Assembly: GCA_016764895.1 (NCBI GenBank)
Contig: JAESRA010000186.1
Span: 1-32,402 of the forward strand
DNA: 32,402 nt
Direction of reading: 5' to 3'
Source: Phycisphaerales bacterium
Lineage (GTDB): Bacteria; Planctomycetota; Phycisphaerae; Phycisphaerales; UBA1924
Each line of letters opens with the position of its first letter. Within the stretch, counting starts at the first letter, position 1. The notes under the pieces are model-generated. The model saw only the letters and a program-made list of their open reading frames with translations. It did no database searches and was not told the origin of the DNA. A program made the position numbers and the translations under genes. This document shows, piece by piece, positions 8,326 through 14,552 of the stretch.

Positions 8326-8370
8326 GTCTACTTTATCGTCTATATTGCTGCAATTCGCCAGTTTTGTCTA
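8326..8370. promoter_or_regulatory. GTCTA repeats between hipB and the divergent AbiEi-like gene
   Basis: GTCTA occurs at 8326-8330, 8338-8342 and 8366-8370 in an AT-rich divergent intergenic region. The first two are 12 bp apart. They sit immediately upstream of hipB, where HipB-type repressors normally bind, so they are candidate operator elements. The motif is short and chance occurrence is possible. Confidence 0.35.
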
Positions 8371-8463
8371 GTTATTTCTAGGATTGCACCCTAAATACCA
8401 CACCAAATCTGTTTTTTTGCCCTTTATTCTGACATTTCATGACGAATATGCGAAAATATTGGC

Positions 8464-9225
8464 ATGGAGACAGCCCCCCACCGGCAAAGCAACCCAAGTA
8501 CAGCAGGGGAAATACGCCACCGTGTAGAACGCGACGGAGACAAATTGTGGTGCACCAATGACTTCGACGATCTACCACATCAAGCGGTTGCCCAGTCACT
8601 CTCTCGCATGAGCCGCTCTGGCGAACTCAAACGGTTGAGCAAGGGGGTGTATTACCGCTCTCGCAAAACCGTCTTCGGGGAAAGTAAACCCAACCCATCA
8701 GCCTTGCACCAACTGCTCACCAAAGATCACACAGTATTCCCCGCTGGCATAACCGCCGCCAATTTGCTGGGCTTTACCAGCCAGAACCCCGCCCGCACAG
8801 AGTTGGCAACGACAGCAAGAAGCTTGCCTCGCATGCTTCTTGGTAAAGATACGGTTCTACACACAAGACGACCAGAAGCTTGGAACAGTTTGACCACCGA
8901 GTGTGCGGCATTGCTCGACTTCATGCGAACCCGAGGGGTATCCACAGAACTCACTTCCCACGATACGGCAAAGCGATTGTTGGTGTTGATAGGTCAATCC
9001 AATCGGTGGGAACAACTGACACAAGTTGCCAGCACCGAACCACCACGGGTTCGTGCAATGCTTGGTGCCATAGGCGAACACCTTGATTGTGATCCAAGTG
9101 TATTGACCCATCTTCGCCAATCACTCAATCCAGCATCAACCTTTGACTTCGGGATACTGTCAGCATTGCCTAACGCCCACGCATGGCAGAGCAAGACGAG
9201 TAGTATTGGCAATCGTTTGGGCTGA
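8464..9225 (+). CDS. AbiEi-like (DUF6088-type) winged-helix antitoxin/regulator, without a toxin partner
   Basis: A 253-residue protein resembling the AbiEi/DUF6088 antitoxin-regulator group. The N-terminal winged-helix-like region is recognisable (IRHRVERDGDKLWCTNDF, then AVAQSLSRMSRSGELKRLSKGVYY, about residues 18-67), and the end FDFGILSALPNAHAW resembles the family. AbiEi proteins normally repress and neutralise an AbiEii nucleotidyltransferase encoded directly downstream (type IV toxin-antitoxin, phage abortive infection). Here the next gene is an integrase on the other strand, whose last 66 bases overlap this gene's end. The toxin is therefore missing or elsewhere. The gene diverges from hipBA across a 142-base gap. 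No clear ribosome site precedes ATG 8464. It could be a regulator of the neighbouring island genes instead. Confidence 0.72.
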   Translation: METAPHRQSNPSTAGEIRHRVERDGDKLWCTNDFDDLPHQAVAQSLSRMSRSGELKRLSKGVYYRSRKTVFGESKPNPSALHQLLTKDHTVFPAGITAANLLGFTSQNPARTELATTARSLPRMLLGKDTVLHTRRPEAWNSLTTECAALLDFMRTRGVSTELTSHDTAKRLLVLIGQSNRWEQLTQVASTEPPRVRAMLGAIGEHLDCDPSVLTHLRQSLNPASTFDFGILSALPNAHAWQSKTSSIGNRLG

Positions 9226-10314
9226 ATCCCCAAACAACTTCTCTATTGAGCGGGCAGCATCCATCAGGTAATCGGGATGGTGCTTTGCATAGATTTCTGT
9301 TGTCCGCGATTCGGTGTGCCCCAGCATCCCCGCAATCTGACGGAGTGGAACACCGGAAGCAGCCATCAGTGTTGCTCCCGTATGCCGAAGTGTGTACGGC
9401 GTGACATCATCCAAGCCAGCCCGTATACATGCTCCACGAAATGACTTCTTCACCGTACATAATGGGTGGCCTTGGTATTCGAGAATATACCCTCTCTCTG
9501 ATTCGTCCATTGCTTGCTCAAGCATTGGACGCAGACTTGGGGTGATAGGCACCACAGGACGACGCTTGTTGGATTGCATACTGCCGGAGGGCAAAAAATC
9601 AATGCGGTTCCAATCCAAATCCACCTGCTCTTTCCGCAATGAAAAGATAGCGATTGGCCGCTGCAATGTGTGCAATGCCAACATCACAAAGAGATGCAAA
9701 TGAGGATACTCACACGCTTCGATCAAACGACGCACCTCATGAGATCGAAGGAACCGATCCCGTGGCGGTGGCGACGGCAACAACTCAATATGCGGGTAAG
9801 ACTCCAATCTCCCCCGCTTCCACGCAAGCCGAAGTGCGGCCTTCATCACACCCAATTCTCTATTCAAGGTTCCGTTTGATGCTGTGTATCCTTGCTTGAG
9901 CATGGTTCTTTGCCGCCAATGGATATATGACTGCTGGGCATCCAATCCGAAATCCGAAACCAGATTGATACCGGATCGTCGCACAAACTCATTGAAGTGC
10001 TTGAGGCTTGTCCGGCTAGCCGGATAATAATGCTTGATCCGCCTATTCATCCCTTCTGCGTAATCCACCAACACATCAAGCAGCATCACATCTTCTGGGC
10101 GACGCTTCTTCGGGTGAAGCTCTTCATGCTCTTTGACAAATACAATCAACCGTCGCTTTGCTTCATCAAGATCGCGTGTGCCCGTGCTTTTGCGACGAGC
10201 GCCGCTGGGCTTTCCGCTGATGGACTTTGGTTTCCAATAAATAAAGTAGTTTGGTGTATCGGGTCTGCTGACAAGCATGTGGCCTTCATATTCCCAAACT
10301 GGTTCGTAGAACAT
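9160..10314 (-). CDS. Tyrosine recombinase/integrase (module A)
   Basis: A 384-residue site-specific recombinase of the phage-integrase type, catalysing integration or excision of a mobile element. The N-terminal part (residues 13-60) resembles an arm-binding domain, followed by a SAM-like core-binding region. The catalytic domain shows Arg219 (LQRPIAI), a beta-strand Lys near 250 (NKRRPV), YTLRHTG with Arg310 and His311, LGHTE with His333, and nucleophile Tyr342 (EIYAKH). The first His of the usual HxxR box is Tyr (307), a substitution seen in other members. The start ATG 10314 has a purine-rich GGAGGAAGG about 9 bases upstream. It overlaps the upstream excisionase-like gene by about 170 bases and follows it in the same transcript. 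Confidence 0.93.
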   Translation of the reverse strand: MFYEPVWEYEGHMLVSRPDTPNYFIYWKPKSISGKPSGARRKSTGTRDLDEAKRRLIVFVKEHEELHPKKRRPEDVMLLDVLVDYAEGMNRRIKHYYPASRTSLKHFNEFVRRSGINLVSDFGLDAQQSYIHWRQRTMLKQGYTASNGTLNRELGVMKAALRLAWKRGRLESYPHIELLPSPPPRDRFLRSHEVRRLIEACEYPHLHLFVMLALHTLQRPIAIFSLRKEQVDLDWNRIDFLPSGSMQSNKRRPVVPITPSLRPMLEQAMDESERGYILEYQGHPLCTVKKSFRGACIRAGLDDVTPYTLRHTGATLMAASGVPLRQIAGMLGHTESRTTEIYAKHHPDYLMDAARSIEKLFGDSAQTIANTTRLALPCVGVRQC

Positions 10315-10637
10315 TCTTTTCCTTCCTCCGCCTGCTGTGCAAGATAAGCACGCACATGCTCAGGCGTATACAGCACCCGTCTACCAATCCTCAGATGCCT
10401 GAGACGACCCGCCACACGCTCTCGATGCACGGTATTGCGATGAATCCGAAGCATCGAGGCCACTTCTTGTGTTGTCCAGACCACCGGCACACCATGCCGA
10501 CTGGGGTGTTTATCCTGTTTCTTGTTTTTCAGTTGTTCATCCAGCGCGCGCTCAGCGTGAGAACTCAATGGTTGTGCCCATAATTCTGCACACAAATCAT
10601 CTTGGTGTGGCGCAGCATCATCAATACCACCACTCAT
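10146..10637 (-). CDS. Excisionase-like helix-turn-helix protein (module A)
   Basis: A 163-residue protein with a central MerR/excisionase-type helix-turn-helix at about residues 54-92 (TTQEVASMLRIHRNTVHRERVAGRLRHLRIGRRVLYTPEHV), the fold used by small recombination directionality factors. The N-terminus of ~50 residues is charged and of unknown role. The C-terminal ~55 residues are read from DNA that also encodes the integrase N-terminus in another frame, so this tail may be a by-product. The ATG at 10637 overlaps the preceding regulator stop (ATGA). The order regulator, Xis, Int is typical of integrative elements. The HTH class is clear; the excisionase role is inferred from context. Confidence 0.78.
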   Translation of the reverse strand: MSGGIDDAAPHQDDLCAELWAQPLSSHAERALDEQLKNKKQDKHPSRHGVPVVWTTQEVASMLRIHRNTVHRERVAGRLRHLRIGRRVLYTPEHVRAYLAQQAEEGKECSTNQFGNMKATCLSADPIHQTTLFIGNQSPSAESPAALVAKARAHAILMKQSDG

Positions 10638-11218
10638 TCCAGCCGCTCCACGCCTGGATATGGGATCACTGGAAGCCCTCGCGCCCGCCGATTCTTATTT
10701 GCCTCAGCAACCAATCGTCGTGCATCAACAAGACGGCCATCGAGTAGGAAATCACGACGCTTCGATGGCCTGACCCGATCACCAAGCTCGTCAATTGCCA
10801 CTTGCAAAGGGCGCGATGGCCAAGGATCAGCCAATGAAAGACTAGGAGGCCTTGGCCAATCGGTGGACGGGAAAATGATTTCTCCAAGATTTCCAACCAA
10901 CTCGCCAAAATTGGGGACTTTATTGTCATTGGCTGGAAGCCGACCTCTCCGTTCAAGGTCAGTCCAAGGGTACACCAACTGCTCCCGACCATGACGATCA
11001 ATCACAACTCGAATACATTTGGGTGGTGAATCATCATAAAAATCATTGAATGTCACCTTGCCCCCACTCAGTTCTTTGATTTTGCTCAAAATGGTGTCGT
11101 TGGGCACCCTCTCTCCGCTGATGTATCGAAGCACCGTACTTCGACTTTTTACACCAAGCAAGACTCGGAGTTGTCCAGGAGTCATGCCTGATTGATACAT
11201 ATAATCTGCTAATTTCAT
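10634..11218 (-). CDS. XRE-like regulator with an unrecognised C-terminal half (module A)
   Basis: The N-terminus (MKLADYMYQSGMTPGQLRVLLG, then RSTVLRYISGERVPND) is an XRE-type helix-turn-helix, so the protein probably represses this integration module. The C-terminal ~120 residues, from IRVVIDRHGREQLVYPW to the end, match no family I recognise. They include a Pro/Trp-rich stretch near FPSTDWPRPPS. The open frame extends upstream to 11566, but that part is antisense to the well-supported ImmA gene, so I start at ATG 11218 (194 residues); ATG 11239 is the alternative. No strong ribosome site marks either. It is divergent from the ImmA gene across about 90 bases and overlaps the excisionase-like gene by 4 bases. 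Confidence 0.7.
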   Translation of the reverse strand: MKLADYMYQSGMTPGQLRVLLGVKSRSTVLRYISGERVPNDTILSKIKELSGGKVTFNDFYDDSPPKCIRVVIDRHGREQLVYPWTDLERRGRLPANDNKVPNFGELVGNLGEIIFPSTDWPRPPSLSLADPWPSRPLQVAIDELGDRVRPSKRRDFLLDGRLVDARRLVAEANKNRRARGLPVIPYPGVERLE

Positions 11219-11308
11219 CCAACTGTCATAGCGTACCATTCGTTGGTGTGAAACCGAGTCCCCAGCCACAGCACCTTTGACTGCACGCCACCGCTTGCGA
11301 GTAAAAAC

Positions 11309-12061
11309 ATGACCGCATACGACAGCACTCCATTTCTTCTCCGCTTGTCGGTTCGTGCAGCAGATGCCCGTGTGGAACTGGCCGCTTCTACGCTGCTTGA
11401 CAAAATCCGACACAAACTCTCGATTTCTGATCTCCCCCTCCCACTGCCCATCGACCAATGGATTGAAACTCCACTGGGATTCGACTTTGCCATCGTTGGC
11501 GACGATCAACTTGACCCAGAAGTGTTGGGATTGGCACGCCCAACACTCAATCAAATCCTGATTCATGAATCACTGCTTGAGCATGAAGGTCGGTTTCGAT
11601 TCACCTGTGCCCACGAGTTGGGGCATTGCATACTCCATAAATCTGTTGCCGAGGAGTTATCCGATGCTGAACTCCCCCGTAGCGGAAAAATATCCGCGAT
11701 TGAACATGAAGCAGATCGCTTCGCTTCATCCCTGCTAATGCCACTGAGCACACTGGCACAACAACTTGCAAAAGTGATGCGAGATCATCAACTCAACAAC
11801 TCATGCGTTGAACTACTCCGAGGTGATGATGTTCGCACGGTGTGGCTCTGGCGACGGTGCATCTTGCCTGCACTCTGCGATACCTATGGTGTATCACGGG
11901 CAGCAATGGCCTACCGATTCCGCGAACTCAGACTCCCCGGCCAACGAAGGATTCTCAAGCCCTCAATGATTTCACTGATGGTTGCCCCAGAAAAAACCCT
12001 TGCGGACTTGCCACTTGATCGAATCATCGTGCGTGATGGCATACCAGTGCTCGAAGAATAA
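11309..12061 (+). CDS. immA: ImmA/IrrE-family zinc metallopeptidase
   Basis: A 250-residue peptidase with HELGH at about residues 102-106 and the downstream EHEADRFASSLLMP (about 132-145), the zinc-binding and catalytic signature of ImmA/IrrE (peptidase family M78). In ICEBs1 and related elements, ImmA cleaves the XRE repressor ImmR to release the element after DNA damage. Here the gene lies between two XRE regulators: one divergent (10634-11218) and one 89 bases downstream (12150-12548). Either could be its substrate. After the peptidase core comes a helical C-terminal region including VSRAAMAYRFRELRLPG, a segment common in the family. ATG 11309 is used; the ribosome site is weak. Confidence 0.9.
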   Translation: MTAYDSTPFLLRLSVRAADARVELAASTLLDKIRHKLSISDLPLPLPIDQWIETPLGFDFAIVGDDQLDPEVLGLARPTLNQILIHESLLEHEGRFRFTCAHELGHCILHKSVAEELSDAELPRSGKISAIEHEADRFASSLLMPLSTLAQQLAKVMRDHQLNNSCVELLRGDDVRTVWLWRRCILPALCDTYGVSRAAMAYRFRELRLPGQRRILKPSMISLMVAPEKTLADLPLDRIIVRDGIPVLEE

Positions 12062-12086
12062 TTTTCAGCTTTTTCGGATATGGGTC

Positions 12087-12125
12087 TTGATCTTACCCTG
12101 AAATCTGTTAGCATGTATGCGAACA
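12087..12125 (+). promoter_or_regulatory. Promoter and palindromic operator 1, upstream of the module B regulator
   Basis: A -35-like TTGATC (12087-12092) is followed after 16 bases by TAGCAT (12109-12114). This -10-like element sits inside the imperfect palindrome TGTTAGCATGTATGCGAACA (12106-12125). The palindrome differs from operator 2 (12589-12608) at only two of 20 positions. The placement suits autorepression of the XRE gene starting at 12150. Confidence 0.7.
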
Positions 12126-12149
12126 GGCAATTTCGCTTGAGAGAACACC

Positions 12150-12548
12150 ATGCCCACAAAGCCAACCCAACCCATCGGCGAGATCATCCGCCATCAACGC
12201 ACGGAAGTGCTCATGGTTGGCTTGCGGGATATGGCCAAACTGCTTGAGATCGCCCCGGCACACCTGACCGACATCGAAAAAGGACGCCGTTCGCCATCAG
12301 AAGCCCTTCTTCTGCGCATCACAATCCAATACAAAATCGACGAAGCCACCCTGCGTGCAGGCTGGGGTAAGGCAGAATCCGATGTTGGCGAGATTGCATC
12401 CAGCAACGCCATCAATGCAGCCAAAGCCCCTGAACTGCTCAGAGCAGCCAAAGACCTTGATGCAAAGCATTGGGACGCTTTGATCTCTCAAGCCCGCACA
12501 ATGGCCGACAAAGTCGCCCGCAAGACCACCAAACCACCCAAGTCGTAA
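12150..12548 (+). CDS. XRE-family transcriptional regulator (module B)
   Basis: A 132-residue helix-turn-helix protein. The XRE domain covers about residues 8-60 (IGEIIRHQRTEVLMVGLRDMAKLLEIAPAHLTDIEKGRRSPSE). The C-terminal ~60 residues are Ala/Lys-rich and helical, possibly for oligomerisation. It most likely represses its own promoter and that of the downstream excisionase-integrase genes, because matching palindromes precede both. The ImmA-type peptidase gene upstream, on the same strand, makes it a candidate for cleavage-controlled derepression as with ImmR. The start ATG 12150 has only a weak GAGAG-type ribosome site. Confidence 0.85.
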   Translation: MPTKPTQPIGEIIRHQRTEVLMVGLRDMAKLLEIAPAHLTDIEKGRRSPSEALLLRITIQYKIDEATLRAGWGKAESDVGEIASSNAINAAKAPELLRAAKDLDAKHWDALISQARTMADKVARKTTKPPKS

Positions 12549-12568
12549 ACCTTGGATTATCCATTGGG

Positions 12569-12608
12569 TTGATTTCACACGGACACAGTGTTCGCATGAA
12601 TGCGAACA
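12569..12608 (+). promoter_or_regulatory. Promoter and palindromic operator 2, upstream of the module B excisionase
   Basis: TTGATT (12569-12574) is followed by a 17-base spacer and TCGCAT (12592-12597), within the palindrome TGTTCGCATGAATGCGAACA (12589-12608). The two 9-base arms match perfectly around a 2-base centre. The layout repeats that at 12087-12125, so the same repressor probably binds both. The palindrome ends 13 bases before the preferred start codon at 12622. Confidence 0.72.
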
Positions 12609-12621
12609 GATGGAGCGAATC

Positions 12622-12867
12622 ATGCATTCAAATCTGAACCAATCCCCCACCACCCCAGACATCAACGACCGCTGGCTCAGGTGCCGAGATGTTGCCATGT
12701 TGCTGGCTGTTTCCGAACGCCAAGTCTGGCGGCTGGCTCAGAGCGATGGAGTGTCTCCACCAATCTTAGAGCCAACCCGCCTGCGTATGCCTGGGCGAAC
12801 ACGACCGATGACCCGCTGGCGGCTCAGTGATGTTCACCGATTGCTCAATCCCAGTGAAGACATTTGA
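12622..12867 (+). CDS. AlpA-like excisionase/helix-turn-helix protein (module B)
   Basis: A small DNA-binding protein (81 residues) with an AlpA/MerR-type helix-turn-helix: LRCRDVAMLLAVSERQVWRLAQSDGVSPP, then MTRWRLSDVHRLL. Proteins of this type act as excisionases or activators of integrase genes. ATG 12622 is chosen over ATG 12610 because GGAG (12612-12615) lies 6 bases before it. A start at 12610 would leave almost no leader after the operator. It precedes the integrase by 46 bases in the same direction. Confidence 0.85.
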   Translation: MHSNLNQSPTTPDINDRWLRCRDVAMLLAVSERQVWRLAQSDGVSPPILEPTRLRMPGRTRPMTRWRLSDVHRLLNPSEDI

Positions 12868-12913
12868 GATTCCTATTCATGGTGCCAATTATCTAGAAAT
12901 CAGGAGCGTACCA

Positions 12914-14497
12914 ATGCCAAGAATCACCACACGCGAGCGACAGAAAGCCAAGCAAGCAGGACGACGGCCTCGCTACCTGTGCACATGGACTGATGAGCAT
13001 GGCAAACGCTGCCAACGATTGGCATTTACTGATAAGAACGCCGCCACACGATTCGAACTCGATCAACGCGACCGTGCCAAAGCAATCAAAGCAGGCCTGA
13101 TTGAACCTGAACAAGAAGCAATACGCGAACACCGCACCGCTTGTATCTCCATCCATTTGGATGCGTTTGAGCAGCAACTCGCCCTTGTGGGTATTGGTGG
13201 CGGACGACGCTCCAAACCTTCTCTCAAATATGTGCAAAGCGTGCGGGTAAGCCTTGACCGATTTGTTCAATGGACAGGGCCAAAGTATTCAAACTCAGTA
13301 AAAAATATCCAAGACATCACCCTTGAACGAGCCATTGCCTGGGCTGACGATCTCGAAACTCACGGCTGGACAACACCCACAGGCAAGCACAAGCCCTACA
13401 GCGGCCATTCAATCAACACCTTCATCGGGAACCTGACTATGTTCACCGCATGGGCCGAACGAACAAAGCGAATCACCAGCGATCCACTCAAAGACTTTGG
13501 CCGCCGCCGTACCTCAAAGCTCCACAGCCAACGAACCCATATCAGGCGTTCCATCACACCCGAGCAAATCGCGAGTCTGCTGGAAGCCGCAGAATCCAGA
13601 CCGCTCACCGCAGCACGAACAATCAATCGTGGCCCACGCAAAGGCCAAATCGGTGCCAAAGTCGCCGAAGATCGTATCACCCAACTCATCGCCAAAGGCC
13701 AAGAGCGGGCAACGCTCTACCTCACACTGTTCTGGACAGGGCTACGCCGCTCCGAAGCCAAGGCATTGGAATGGGGTGATGTGATACTCGATGCCCAGCA
13801 GCCGCTACTCAGACTCCGTGGGCACACCACCAAGTCCAAGCGATCCGATGTACTCGCTCTCCATCCTGAACTCGTATCACGGCTTGTTGAGTTGAAGGCA
13901 TCACGCAGCCCGGAAGTTTCCGATTGTGAGCCGGTGTTCACCACCATACCAAACCGCTACACCTTCAGAAAAGACCTCGAAGCCGCGGGCATTGAAGCGG
14001 TGCAAAATGACCGTCACTTTGATATGCACGCTATTCGTGTATCACTCACCACCTTCTTGGCAAGCCAGGGTGTTGGGCAACGCATCGCCCAAGCCCATAT
14101 GCGGCACACCGATCCAAAGCTCACCGCAATCACATACACCGATGCAGAAGCCCTTCCCATCGCCGCAGCCATCAACACGCTGCCTGACATTTCTCAGAGA
14201 AATAATTCAGTAAATGGAGCGAATCAGCCGCCCGCAGGTCGCAATGGTTCAAGCGGCGAAAGAAATCCGGCCGCTTATAGGCCGCTTTTGAGGGGCGGTT
14301 TTGGGCAGAATGAGTCAATTCCTGTCACAAACCAAGACATAAAAAAAGCAGAAGGAGCAAGTCGCAAACCCCTTACGGGGCATGACTTGTCACCTTCTGT
14401 CATAATCAGGGAGACAGGACTTGAACCTGCGACCTTCTGGTCCCAAACCAGACGCTCTACCAAGCTGAGCTACACCCTGTTGTGCCCGGAAGTGTAG
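12914..14497 (+). CDS. Tyrosine recombinase/integrase (module B), reading into tRNA-Pro antisense
   Basis: A 527-residue integrase. The start ATG 12914 has AGGAG at 12902-12906, spaced 7 bases; the frame is open further upstream to 12827. The N-terminal basic segment (MPRITTRERQKAKQAGRRPRY) and core-binding region precede a catalytic domain. That domain has WTGLRRSEA (catalytic Arg near 277), HAIR (His about 372, Arg about 375), HMRHTD (His about 397) and nucleophile Tyr near 407 (AITYTD). The conserved fold ends near residue 426. The last ~100 residues are low-complexity, then are antisense to the tRNA-Pro terminator and the tRNA itself (from residue ~498). This matches an integrase placed against its tRNA attachment site. 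The tail is probably dispensable. Confidence 0.92.
   Translation: MPRITTRERQKAKQAGRRPRYLCTWTDEHGKRCQRLAFTDKNAATRFELDQRDRAKAIKAGLIEPEQEAIREHRTACISIHLDAFEQQLALVGIGGGRRSKPSLKYVQSVRVSLDRFVQWTGPKYSNSVKNIQDITLERAIAWADDLETHGWTTPTGKHKPYSGHSINTFIGNLTMFTAWAERTKRITSDPLKDFGRRRTSKLHSQRTHIRRSITPEQIASLLEAAESRPLTAARTINRGPRKGQIGAKVAEDRITQLIAKGQERATLYLTLFWTGLRRSEAKALEWGDVILDAQQPLLRLRGHTTKSKRSDVLALHPELVSRLVELKASRSPEVSDCEPVFTTIPNRYTFRKDLEAAGIEAVQNDRHFDMHAIRVSLTTFLASQGVGQRIAQAHMRHTDPKLTAITYTDAEALPIAAAINTLPDISQRNNSVNGANQPPAGRNGSSGERNPAAYRPLLRGGFGQNESIPVTNQDIKKAEGASRKPLTGHDLSPSVIIRETGLEPATFWSQTRRSTKLSYTLLCPEV
14341..14398 (-). terminator. Terminator of tRNA-Pro on the minus strand
   Basis: A long hairpin is formed by AGAAGG (14350-14355) with CCTTCT (14393-14398), CAAGTC (14358-14363) with GACTTG (14384-14389), and CCCC/GGGG around a TTAC loop (14373-14376). 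There are internal loops between the stems. On the minus strand it is followed by seven T residues (complement of A 14341-14347). It begins 8 bases after the tRNA 3' end and lies within the antisense integrase frame. Confidence 0.85.
14406..14479 (-). tRNA. tRNA-Pro(UGG)
   Basis: A 74-base cloverleaf without encoded CCA. The arms are: acceptor CAGGGTG/CTCCCTG, D stem GCTC/GAGC, anticodon stem TCTGG/CCAGA with loop TTTGGGA (anticodon TGG), and T stem GCAGG/CCTGT with loop TTCAAGT. The discriminator is A, as expected for tRNA-Pro. The acceptor has one mismatch, T6 against T67, where A67 would give a perfect stem. The 3' side faces the module B integrase, so this is the likely attachment gene. 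The mismatched 3' strand may have been supplied by the integrated element. Confidence 0.93.
14491..14496 (-). promoter_or_regulatory. Possible -10 element of tRNA-Pro
   Basis: TACACT on the minus strand lies 11 bases before the tRNA 5' end, a position that would start transcription just ahead of the tRNA. No convincing -35 element is visible at the proper distance. The integrase stop codon (14495-14497) overlaps it on the other strand. Confidence 0.35.
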
Positions 14498-14552
14498 ACC
14501 TGTATCGGGCGGGCTGCCAGTTAACTTGGGGTTACATTCTGAATCTGACTGA

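Noticed and set aside
11219-11566. Upstream extension of the module A regulator frame
   Set aside because: It is antisense to the ImmA gene, which has clear HELGH and EHEAD motifs. The helix-turn-helix begins only after 11218.
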